NCBI RefSeq assembly: GCF_020497125.1
Contig: NC_059072.1
Location: 53,354,697 to 53,418,696, forward strand
Source: Mauremys mutica
Taxonomy: Eukaryota; Chordata; Testudines; Geoemydidae
Length of the DNA stretch: 64,000 nucleotides
Direction: 5' to 3'
In this document: positions 12,329 through 22,694 of the stretch, one piece after another
Layout: every line of letters starts with the position of its first letter
Position numbering within the stretch: the first letter of the stretch is position 1
Notes under the pieces: model-generated
Seen by the model: the letters and a program-made list of their open reading frames with translations, nothing else
The model's database searches: none
What the model was told of the DNA's origin: nothing
Translations under genes and position numbers: made by a program

Positions 12329-12720
12329 TGTCACAGAGTGTGGGGGTGTCCGGCCCTGCACCCCTCTTCCTGGGACTCACAGTGACTCTCAGCCAGCCAG
12401 TAAAACAGAAGGTTTATTGGACAACAGGAACACAGGATACAGCAGAGCTCGTGTTCAGAGCCAGGACCCCTCAATCAGGCCCTTCTGGGGGTTCAGGGTG
12501 TCTGGATTCCAGCCTAGGTTCCCCTGCAAACCCACCACCCAGGTCCCAAACCGAAGACTGAAAAAACTCACTCCACCCTCCACTCCTTTCCTTTGTCTAG
12601 CTTCCCGGGCAGGGGTGTCGACCTCCCCTCCCCCCTGCCTAGCTCATGTTACAGGTTGCATACCTGTCTCTCACCTATCTCCGACAGCCCCTATTCCACC
12701 ACATGGCGGTTATCATTTAA
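12329..12720 (-). mobile_element. LTR-like interspersed repeat
   Basis: GC-rich block starting near 'gtgtcacagagtgtggggg' and including 'cagccagccagtaaaacaga' and 'agcttcccgggcagg', phrases that I recall from a frequent turtle LTR. The plus-strand 'ggtttattgg' near 12410 gives an AATAAA signal on the minus strand, so the probable sense is minus. No coding is present and the ends are approximate. Confidence 0.4.
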
Positions 12721-12955
12721 TGACCTAGCACCTAGGGTGAGAGCATTCTCAAGTGATGATGTGTTACAAAAGAAAATAAACAAGCACAACAGGAATAGCT
12801 TTTTCTTACTAGCCCCTTTGAAAGAGGATCCATTTACTTTTTCTTTCCAATGGCAAAAACGCATTCCTTTTTTTTAATGTATATAATTAATTTTCATATA
12901 GAAAAGACTAGAGGATGTAACACGGGATATCAAACTATAGTATTTTACAGAGACC

Positions 12956-13130
12956 AGATGAGCAAGTGATATCTTTTACTGGACCAACTTCTGTTGGTCA
13001 GAGAGACAAACTTTCAAGTTCTATATTAGCTCAAAAGCTTGTCTCTCTGACCAACAGAAGTTGATCCAATAGAAGAGATTACCTCACCCACCTTGTCTTG
13101 CTAATATCCTGTGATCAACATGGCTACAAC
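12956..13130. repeat. fold-back repeat
   Basis: The left arm phrase 'ctggaccaacttctgttggt' (about 12979-12998), followed by 'cagagagacaaactttcaag', is inverted in the right arm 'ctcaaaagcttgtctctctg' followed by 'accaacagaagttgatccaa' (about 13030-13070). The arms are about 70 bp with a short spacer. A single-arm relative occurs at 61634-61812, so this is a dispersed family whose copy here is folded back. No coding or TSD found. Confidence 0.75.
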
Positions 13131-13135
13131 AATAT

Positions 13136-16100
13136 TGCATATAGTATTTTAGACAGTTTGCTATGGTCATGTCTGACATATGCATTTCATTCATAGAAAA
13201 ACTCGTCTTAGATTGTCATGCTCTGTTACCTTCTTAGCTGATGGTATGCAGTGACCCAGACTCTTTGTTGCATGGGGTTTATTTTGGTTGCAACCCAGAA
13301 AGGGGGCCATAATGGTTGTCTTCCTAATTAACTGCCCAGCTTCTGGGGTCTGTGCCAGCTGACTATAATTCCTTTCCAACTGTTCTTTGCACCTTGCACA
13401 GGTAGCTATGGAAAGGGAGATATAGGAGCCAGCTATGTGACCTCTATACCTGCTGGGGACTTCTCCATGTGAGGGATATCCCCAGCTTGGGGGCTAGGAT
13501 CAGTCTTTGGAGTGATGTGGGGCAGCAGATCTGCCCCTTTAGTTCAAGACATTGTCAACTGCCTCCACAAAACTAGGATATATGTACCACAACCTATATT
13601 AAAAAGAATCTTTTTTGGTTATGGCCAAAATTTTCACATTTGGATCTGTAAAGTATGGCATTGAAATATGTGACCTAAGTTTCATAGGTCCTGAGCATCC
13701 ACAGATCAGTTGTAACCAAAATTCGGGGTGGGGGGGAATTTACTAAAGGACACTCTCTGGGAATACATGTGAAGAGAGTCAGAGAAACATGACCTGCCAA
13801 GAACCACACATCATTATGATAACAGCAGTTGGAAATGCAATATATTTTCTCCTTTCATGTAACAGAGATTGCAGCACAACTGTGAAAAGGCTAAATGAGA
13901 ATTTATGCATTTCAGTAAGAATCCTTTTATTCCAAATCAGATGCATGGATAATCAATTTAAAACTGAGTAAATGGTAACCACAAATGAAAATGTCTTTAA
14001 TGTTTCATTAGCATTCTCCCCATTAAATCACCATCCTGCATTGCTTCCAGAGGTAGGTAGCTTGTTTACTCTTTAAGAATAATATGCAAAAGAGGAAAGG
14101 GACACATGAAATAAACAGAAGTATGCAGAGTGAGTGAGTTTTAGAATTTTCTTTCTAAGATATCTGAACCAGTATGTTAGTTTTCTCTAATTTCTTAATG
14201 TTTTTCTTCACTGCAATGCTCTTCCATTGTAAAACTCTGAAGTTTAAGGCCATTCTAGATCAGCAGTGAAGACATCATACCTTTTTGTCCTGAACATCTT
14301 TTATACATTCACTATATCTCTTTCGGACACACAAATTCCAAGAATAGCATTAAGACACAGCTGGAGGAGTGCTGTGTCATTATTCTCTTTTATTGTTAAT
14401 GACTGAGAGTAATAAAAAAAATCTTGGGTTAGGATTCCAATAAAATAGATTATTTATTTAATGGGATTTATCCATCTGAATTCAGCTATGAATTCATCTG
14501 GAAATAAAAATTGCACATTATCTGGTAAATTGGCAAAATATTTATATATGTACCGCTACATTCTATTGTATCAAATCAAAACTGCATTGTGCCATAGGGC
14601 CTATTTCACTAGCAGCTAATGGGAAACCTCCTATAGCTCAGTACCAAAGGCAAGTGCTTTTGGAGGAGGAGGTTCCGTGCTATATTCCTTCTGCTGCCAC
14701 TCGGATGTTTTAAATGGTCCCCATTATAATATTAATTAGAAAAATGCATGAGCAATGAGAAGACTCAAGATCTTTTTTAAATCTACCAGAAGAATTGCAT
14801 CCTCACACAACTGAAGGTCCATGCTGCAAAAAGAACATGTGATAAAAAAACCTCTTTCTTTGTGACTTGGGTTGCAACTATAAATAATGAACCTCCTGGA
14901 TACCTCATTGAATGGTCTCACTGCATGTTTTCCTGCTAGCTTTATCTTTATCCTGTGGTCCCTGTTTAGACAAGTTCCTTAAGACTCTATCTCAGACATT
15001 CTATGAAAGGAGCAAACACTATGCAACCTTGGCAGAGATCATTACCAAAACACACACATATCTTTATAAGCTTACTTCATGGCTCCTAATGTATAACTCT
15101 GTCACAATAGTGTCTTTAAGTGCAAAGTGAAACGGAGCAATTCTTCCTTCCAAAACACTCAGGGGGCTCCCCTGTGACAGGCGTGGAGATGGCTGAATAT
15201 ATCTCACCAGATATGAAAATATTTTTCAGATGTGAAAAATAAATAGAAACATGATAAACAAAGAAGAAATATAAAATAAAAAGTACAGGTACAGTGAGAC
15301 GTTATTTATTAGTGTGCCCTATAGAGTATTGGTTTGGATGACATACCTCACATTTCACTCTTAGTTGTGAATGTCTGGGCTTTTACTGCACTCTGGAAAT
15401 CTCCAGCATGTTTAATGTTCTATTAGTGTAGAGTTTTGAGGGTGTGTGAATGGTGTGTTTTATTTGTGTTCTCTTGACTCATATTGAGTTAAAGACATAA
15501 AGCATAATTAGAAATTAAAGTAGAATGCATGAAACTAACTAGATATTTCTGCATCATTAACAGCTGTCTAATCTCTCTCTCCCTCCTAATGTAATAGAAT
15601 GGGTACAGTGCCCTCTGCTAGCTACTATATCCAGTCTCATCAGATGTGGGTGTTCTTGGTAATTGCAAGGTGTTGATCTTCAAAGAAATCAGCTTTGAAG
15701 AATAGGTTACATATCGGAGTTAGCCATAGGCAACTTTGCTTTATCAAAACCTCAGTCCTCATGATTTGGTTTTGGAAACCCCAAATCAAAGCCACCAAAA
15801 TACAAAAGATTATTTAAAATCCCAAGACTCCACATTACCAAAAAGCACACAGGAGCAGACAAGAAATCTCACCTACTTGCTGTGCATTTCTGATATTGAT
15901 GGAAGGCCTATTGCCATCTGGTGTCTTCTAATGAGAACATCTCTTGATAAGCAGGAGGGTAGAAAGGGGATCCCCAGCTCCTAGGAAGGTGAGGCAATGC
16001 TGAGGCAATTCCATCCCCAGGTGAGAAAAGAACATGGAATGGGGACTCTTCACCCAAAGACCCTACCCAAAGGGTACCCAGGAATGTACCTGTCTGTGCA

Positions 16101-17691
16101 GGTGTCATGGTGCACCCTCCCATTTTCTATCCTAGCACCCTATGACTTCATACATTCTCTCACACCTATTAGCAGGTACTACTTGAATCTGGAGGTATAT
16201 GTTTTGATTCTGTGCTATCAGGGATTAGTATGGACATCACTATGAGGAGATGCACCTATATATCTCCATATGTCATGCATCACTGCAAAGAACTTACCCC
16301 TCTGCTTTACAGGTATTTGTGTCTGACTGTGGCCTGCCACTTTTCATGGGAAACATTTGTGCACACAAACTACTCATCCAATGACATTTTCCATTTTTTG
16401 GCCCTGTCCCAGGATAGTCTGGCAGACACTAGGAAGTTGCAAAAACCTGTGGGTACAATTTGCATTTGTCTTGGCTCGTTCTTTCCAAGTGAAGTTTACT
16501 TTATTATTTATTTATTTTTGCTTGTCTCTTACACCACAGTTTGGGCCTTAATGATAAAATATTTGAAGTAAAGGGTGTCCCTTACAAACATAGTTAGTTG
16601 TAATATATTTATGTTGTGTACTTCAATCAAGAATGAAAATAAATAAACTGAATTTTAGTTGTGGACTCTATAGTAATTTGTTCTGAAAAATGTTAAACAA
16701 CTAAGAAATGAAATACTAAAGAGTGGCCATTGCTCTTAAGAAATTAAACACCTCAATAATTAGGTACCTCAAGTGAAATGAAAATAATGAGTGAATGACA
16801 GGTCATTTTACAGCAGAGAATAATTTGTTGCTATGGACAATGTTGGTGCTATCAGAAAAGGAATTTAACTTTCTAATGATCTTTTCATTCAAATTTGATT
16901 AAGTCTGTATCACAGTTTTATTTCGTGTGGTGAGCATAACTGCTAGGAAAGATGTTATAATTATCTAACAGAGTCAGGGACTACAAATAAATAAATAAGT
17001 AAAATAAATCAGAGGTGGCGAGAAAGTGTTAGCCTTAACTCAGGAAAGCTTACATACTATAGCATACACTGAATGTGGAAAAATATCCACTATCCATTAG
17101 CACACATCAGAGGACATTAAAGAGAGTATTATCATTAATAATAATGCTTTTGTTATATTAAAATAACCCCTTATTATTTAGGTCAGATTGTGATACCTTT
17201 CCTCACATTGAGTAGCACCTTACTCCACAAACAGTCCTGGAGTAATACTATTGGAGTCCATGGTCCACTTGTGGCATAAGGTTCTATGACCTAGGCCAGA
17301 ATCTGTTTAAGTGATGCAAAGTAGTTTTAAAACAAGTGGAGAAAACCAATGGAAATTTTCCCTTATACAGGGGAAATCTTTGCTGGCAAACAGTTGCTGG
17401 AGGTGGCTATGACACTTCCTGAGCCAGCTGCCCCCACATCTCTGGCAAAAGGGGAGTGAGAGATATATCACGGGTGTTCCAGGAGTGGGATGTGGACATA
17501 GGGAGGATGGTGGAGTAGAGCTTCACTATGTCTGATCCCACACTGGTGCAAAGGCAGACCATATGCCAGCAGTGGATGTTAAAGCAAGCCCAGTCTGCTC
17601 TAATATCTGCTGAAACTGCATGGTCAAGGATCCGGGAGCCACAACCATCTCCCTGTGGCCACCATTCTCCATTACCTACAAGTGCAGCTAG
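13136..17691. other. 4.5 kb without a supported gene or element
   Basis: AT-rich sequence with only short, unrecognised open frames. I found no exon-like frame, no terminal inverted repeats and no LINE motifs. A diverged dispersed-repeat piece is visible near 17185-17295 ('gagtagcaccttactccaca'); a relative recurs near 26990. Confidence 0.5.
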
Positions 17692-17699
17692 GACATAGT

Positions 17700-18079
17700 C
17701 AGTGGTGCAAGTAGATTTTAATTCTTACCGGTACAGCGACTCATGGAGGGACCCGAAGAGGGGGACCAGCTAAAGGGAGGGCATGTGACCTCCCCACGTG
17801 ACTCCTCCCACCCCACCTCCAGCCCTGTCCTCCGGCTGCTCTGTACATACCTCAGACAGGAGCCGCAGCTGCGGGGAAGCACTGGAGGTGGGGCTAGGGG
17901 TGGCACAGCCATGCCGGAGGAGCTGCCAGTGTGGGCTTTGCTCCATTTACCGCTTTGGTTCCCAGGGGAGCCCTGCGGTGTTCAGTGGATACAGAATGTG
18001 TCTTTCCGGTATGGCATGCTGGCAATAAATGTCTTAATGGTACAGAGTACCTGACCATACTGGCTTACTTGTACCACTG
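17700..18079. mobile_element. hAT MITE with perfect 8-bp TSD
   Basis: The ends 'cagtggtgcaagta' and the reverse complement 'cagtggtacaagta' differ at one of 14 positions. Perfect TSDs of GACATAGT lie at 17692-17699 and 18080-18087. The 380-bp interior is GC-rich at 17740-17960 and carries no transposase motifs. An open frame across it is a composition effect. It is a non-autonomous hAT element. Confidence 0.93.
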
Positions 18080-19253
18080 GACATAGTGGAGAACCAGGGC
18101 CAAAGTGAGTTAGGGTATCAGAATTGTCAATCTGAATGTGGATTTCAATTTAAGCTTTGCAGCAGCCAGCTTTTTCTTTTGCAGTGCCAATTCCATTTTA
18201 CTCATCCATCACTATGTTGAAACCAAGTTCTGCTCTCAGTTGCAATAGTGAAGCCTCATCAACGTAATTAGAGTTACACCAGATATGGCCTTTATTCTTC
18301 CAAACACCTATTGAAAAGTAAGCAAATGAAAGAATAGAACCATTTTTTTAAATCGGCTATAGAGCGCAAAGTGAAAGAGAAGTAATCCTTGCCTTCGCTG
18401 AGCAACAATGCACAGTAATTCCAAACACTGTTTCTTTTCACTCTGGAGTAGGATGCACTAAAAGGTTGCTATTGATTTATAGCAGCAAAAACAAGCACTT
18501 GACATTGATTGGACATTATAGCTGCACAGTATTGATATCAAATATCAAATTTTGCTAAAGCACTCAAAATACATACATGTGTCCTTTTTACCCACTGAAC
18601 ACCAGTTACCAGTGTCCTATATTCCATATGAATAAAAATCTAACTACAGTATGAACTCTAATGTCATCTAGATTTAGCACCAGGATTGTTACATCAGTTC
18701 CTGATAGCAGTACTAGACTTCAAGATCTGTCATTGACTGAGCTGTTTTTACAGAATTTAATAATTCAAATAATTTTGGATTAAAAACTTGTCATGCATAT
18801 TTTCCCATTAAAAATAGGGCTGTCAATTAATCGCAGTTAACTCATCCAATTAATGAAAAAAAATTAATCACAATTAAAAAAATTAAATGCGATTAATTGC
18901 AGTTTTAATTGCACTGTCAAACAATAGAATACCAATTGAAATTTATTAAATGTTTTGAATGCTTTTCTACATTTTCAAATATATTGATTTCAATTACAAC
19001 ACAGTATACAAAATAGACAATGCTCACTTTTGTTATTGTTATTTATGATTACAAACATTGGCACTGTAAAAATGGCAAACAAAAGAAATAGTATATTTCA
19101 ATTCACCGCAAACAAGTACTGTAGTGCAATCTCTTTGTCATGAAAGTGCAACTTACAAATGTAGATTTTTTTTTGTTACATAACTGCACTCAAAAACAAA
19201 ACAATGTAAAACCTTAGAGACTACAAGTACTCTCAGTCCTACTTCTTGTTCAG

Positions 19254-19457
19254 TTAATTGCTAAGACAAACAATTTTGTTTACATTTACGAGAGACAATG
19301 CTGCCTGCTTCTTGTTTACAATGTCACCTGAAAGTGAGAACAGGTGCATGAATGACACTTCTGTTGCCGGCATTCCAAGGACTTTATTTGTCAGATATGC
19401 TAAACATCCGTATGCTCCTTCATGCTTTTGCCACCATTCCAGATGACATGTTTCCAT
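19254..19457 (-). pseudogene. hAT transposase dimerisation domain, inverted copy
   Basis: A 67-codon minus-strand frame with the hATC dimerisation signature: a WW pair near residue 8, then 'LFSLSGDIVNKKQAALS' and a conserved leucine-rich end. In hAT transposases this C-terminal region mediates oligomerisation. Only the last part of the protein is present. It duplicates the domain encoded in the opposite direction at 19900-20129, with roughly 60 percent identical residues by eye, and cannot be part of the same protein. It is a relic within the left arm. Confidence 0.8.
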
Positions 19458-19484
19458 GCTGATGTTGCTCGTTAAAAAAATAAT

Positions 19485-20129
19485 GCATTAATTAAATTTG
19501 TGGCTAAACTCCTTGGGGGAGAATTGTATGTCTCCTACTCTGTTTTACTCACATTCTGCCATATATTTCATGTTACAGTCTCGGATGATGACCCAGCACA
19601 TGTTCATTTTAAGAACACTTTTACTGCAGATTTCACAAAATGCAAAGAAGATACCAATGTGAGATTTCTAAAGATAGCCACAAGATTTAAGAATCTGAAG
19701 TGCCTTCCAAAAATCTGAGAGGGATGAGGTGTAGAGCATGCTTTCAAAAGTCTTAAAAGAGCAACACTGATGCAGAAACTACAGAACCCAAATCACCAAA
19801 GAAGAAAATCAACTTTCTGCTGCTGGCATCTGACTGACTCAGATGATGAAAATGAATATGCATCAGTCCACACTGCTTTGGATGGTTATCAAGCAGAACC
19901 TGTTAACAGCATCAACGCATGTCCTCTCCAATGGTGGTTGAAGCATGAAGGGACATATGAAACTTTAGTGCATCTGGCACATAAATATCTTGCAACATCG
20001 GCTACAACAGTGCCATGCAAATGCCTGTTCTCACTTCCAGGTGACATTGTGAACAAGAAGCAGGCAGCATTATCTCCTGCAAAGGTAAATAGACTTGTTT
20101 GTCTGAGCGATTGGCTGAACAAGAAATAG
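19485..20129 (+). pseudogene. hAT transposase C-terminal fragment (ZBED/hAT type)
   Basis: Plus-strand remains of a hAT transposase. The first part (19500-19718) includes 'FKNTFTADFTK' and 'FLKIATRFKNLKCLP'. The region corresponding to the usual ALDPRFK block has lost its ALDP residues, and stops follow at about 19718. After a frame change, 19770-20129 encodes 'DSDDENEYASVHTALD', then the dimerisation domain with 'WWLKHEG', 'CLFSLPGDIVNKKQAALSP' and a terminal 'LSDWLNKK' before a stop. The N-terminal zinc finger and the catalytic core are absent, so it cannot work. Confidence 0.82.
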
Positions 20130-20911
20130 GACTGAGTGGACTTGTAGGTTCTAAAGTTTTACATTGTTTTATTTTTGAATGCAGGGTTTTCTGTATATAA
20201 TTCTACATTTGTAAGTTCAACTTTCATGATAAAGAGATTGCACTACTGTACTTGTATGAGGTGAATTGAAAAATACTATTTCTTTTGTTTTTTTCAGTGC
20301 AAATATTTGTAATCAAATATAAATATGATGTGAGCACTGCACACTTTGTATTCTGTTTTAAGTGAAATCAATATATTTGAAAATGTAGAAAACACTCAAA
20401 ACTATTTAAATAAATGGTATCCTATTATTAACAGTGTGATTAATCATGTGATCATGATTTTTTTTAATTAAATAAAACCTATTTAAAATAAAACCTATTC
20501 AAAACAGCACATTTTCATACTAACTTAAATGTACGCAAACCCTTTCATTCTAATGGATCCTAAAGCATATAACAATATATAAATATAAATTATTTCACCC
20601 ATCTGAAATGCACTTCTGAGCTGCAATAGGGTACCTGTTTAACAGCAACGTTATACAAACAATTTAGGACAGAAAGTGAATACTGTATGTGTCTGAAACT
20701 GATGGAGGAATTCAAAATGACTATATACAGTTACCCAAATGGAGTTTCACTGGGACAATGGGACCAATACTACTTTTGAAAAATGAGTTTGAAAGGTGCC
20801 AGTGGTTTTTTAGTGGCTAGACATACTTATGACCTCTTGATGTCTCACATGAAAAATGACAGCTTCAGCAGCATGCCGTCCCAAATATCAATATGGGATA
20901 TTTTCATGTCG

Positions 20912-21236
20912 CAGGCCCATCAACAGAAATTCCGGGCCCCAGGGCCAGGACCATGGCCGGCCCTGGGGTGGGCCCAGGGCAGAAGTGACGAATGTGTCAC
21001 TTCCAAGACTGCACATGCCAGCCTGCAGAGCACCCAAAGCATGGGGCCCGGCGTGGTCTCAAGTGCATAGGTGCCCTGCGGCCCACCCAGGCGATTTAAA
21101 AGGGCCCGGGGCTCCTGGCCGCCGCTGCTACTGCAGAAGCAGCAGTGGCCAGGGGCCCCTGAGCCCTTTTAAATCACCCAGGCCCGTGGGCAATTGCCCC
21201 CTTTGCCCACCACCTCCACCCCCGTCGGCAGGGCTG
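20912..21236. mobile_element. GC-rich hAT-like MITE with near TSD
   Basis: The right end reads inward as 'cagccctgccgacggggg' and the left as 'caggcccatcaacag', a weak terminal match. It is flanked by CATGTCG (20905-20911) and CATGTCTG (21237-21244), consistent with an 8-bp duplication that has lost a base on the left. The interior has a strong hairpin: the arms around 'ttaaaagggcccggggctcc' (21097-21116) and 'ggggcccctgagccctttta' are inverted about a centre near 21143. The phrase 'caattgccccctttgccc' relates it to the elements at 45796 and 53986. Confidence 0.6.
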
Positions 21237-21274
21237 CATGTCTGTCCCAGAGAACAGAGGACTGCCAACTAAGG

Positions 21275-21430
21275 GTCTGATTCTGAACTCATACACAGCT
21301 GTGTAAATCAAGAATGACTTCATCACTGATTCTGATGCCATACTGATTTAAAACTGGTGTAATCCAGTTGAAGTTAAAGGAGTTAGACTGGTGTAAAACC
21401 AATTTAAAAGATATTAGAATCAGGCCCCGC
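21275..21430. repeat. dispersed palindromic repeat ('gattctgaac...gaatcaggcc')
   Basis: It opens with 'gggtctgattctgaactca' and closes with 'attagaatcaggcccc', which are inverted relatives. Between them are phrases like 'tggtgtaatccagttgaag'. Related pieces occur at 22741-22800, 32945-33035 and 33725-33870. The repeat is short and old. It has no coding content. Confidence 0.6.
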
Positions 21431-21492
21431 ATCACTAAAATCATTCTCTGCTGCACCCATTCTTGAGATTTCAAACATTCACTCAAAACCTC

Positions 21493-22694
21493 TTAGGGTA
21501 AGTCTAAACTGCAATGTAAACCTGGGATTAGTGGAACTCAAATTAGCATAGCCTGAGTTTGTTAAGCTAGGGCTGAGTGTCTACACTCATTTGTAACCCC
21601 AGGTTACAAACTGTTGAATCCTGGGTCCGACTCTGGGGCTCTAGCATCTACACTGCATTATGAAGGCCCAAATCCAACCACCTAATCCCAGAATTCCTAG
21701 GCACCCTCCCAAAATGTGTCCACTCCAGCCTTTTGTTCATGGTGCAGTATGGGAAAACTAGACTTTTCACCAAATTTGACTGTCCAGAGGACAAAGAAAT
21801 CAGCTTGTGGGATTGTGGAATATTTTTGATGGACTCCCAGAGCACAAGTCCAGTGAGATTGTGTCTACTCTGCAAAGCTACAGGGCTTGAATGTTGGGTC
21901 CTGGCTTGACTCAAGTACAGATCCTCCACCCCATGGGGTCCTGGGACCCTGGATCCAAGCCCTGGGTTAGTGGGATTTGAGTATAGATGGAAGGGAGGTG
22001 TGATGGGGTGTACAAACCCCACCCCACACTGGGCCTAAAGGAGTTAAAGGACAATATTGGGCCCAGGTAGCCTTAGCCTCCCCTAGCCCTGCAGAGCATG
22101 CTCCAAGTGGAAAGGAATCTTAAAAGGGAGAAACTCAGCTCAGAACATGGAGGAAGACAGACATACCCTGAGGACTGCTGGACAAGGGTGCCAAAGAAGC
22201 CTCCCTGTGAGGAACAGGACTGTACGCTGAGCCCAGTTGGGGATGAAGGTTTAGTTGTATTTTCTTCTTCTTTTGTTACCTCATATTGGACTTGGAGCTG
22301 TGGGGGGAGAGATGGTAAGACGTGACACAGGAAGGGTAACTCTGAGGGGACTCCAGGATGTCAGGCACTGTTGACCCTCTTAGGGCTCTGGATTGGAGCC
22401 TGGTGGAGCGGGAAGGCCTGAGCTCCCTTTCCAACTGCCCCTGCTGCAGGAGAGGCATAAGCCACATTCCAGCCTCACTCCCCTCTGATAAAAAGAGGAC
22501 AAGGACATTGCAAACCTGAGGTGAAGCTAAGCCAATCCTCGGGTGAGGAACTGACTGAAAGGCCTTCCTGCTGAGAGGCGATACTGGGTGTGCTACCCAC
22601 TAGATCACAGCTGGCCCTCTAAGGGCTCTTTGATAGGGAGTTATGCCTGAGCCTATCAAACCCTGGGCTTACATTGCAGTGTTAACATATCCTA
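21493..22694. mobile_element. hAT-like element split by an LTR-like insertion
   Basis: The left end 'tagggtaagtctaaactgca' (from 21494) and the reverse complement of the right end (22661-22694) share 'actgcaatgtaa' and a following 'cctggg/cccaggg'. The terminal inverted repeats span about 33 bp. The interior from 21999 to about 22634 has a different character and looks like a later insertion. Without the insertion the element would be about 560 bp. No transposase is visible and no exact 8-bp TSD was found. Confidence 0.65.
21998..22634 (+). mobile_element. LTR-like insertion within the hAT-like element
   Basis: It starts with 'gtgtgatggggtgtacaaac', the style of a turtle LTR 5' end that I recall, and runs to about 'ggctctttgat'. 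The hexamer AGGGAG flanks it (21992-21997 and 22635-22640), a plausible but short TSD. The terminal TG...CA rule is not clearly met at the right end. The middle contains unrecognised open frames only. Confidence 0.45.

Larger units (their letters stand above)
18815..20472. mobile_element. fold-back hAT element with inverted C-terminal arms
   Basis: The left arm (about 18815-19471) and right arm (about 19907-20472) are inverted copies of each other. The right arm is plus-sense: the transposase 3' end, then an AT-rich tail. The left arm carries the same in minus sense. The roughly 435-bp loop continues the plus-sense transposase. The left terminus begins 'tagggctgtcaattaatcgc'. The right end has lost the matching terminus. 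Divergence between the arms is substantial, so the copy is old. I recall the same palindromic arrangement as a repeated turtle family, suggesting that it was amplified in this form. Confidence 0.85.
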
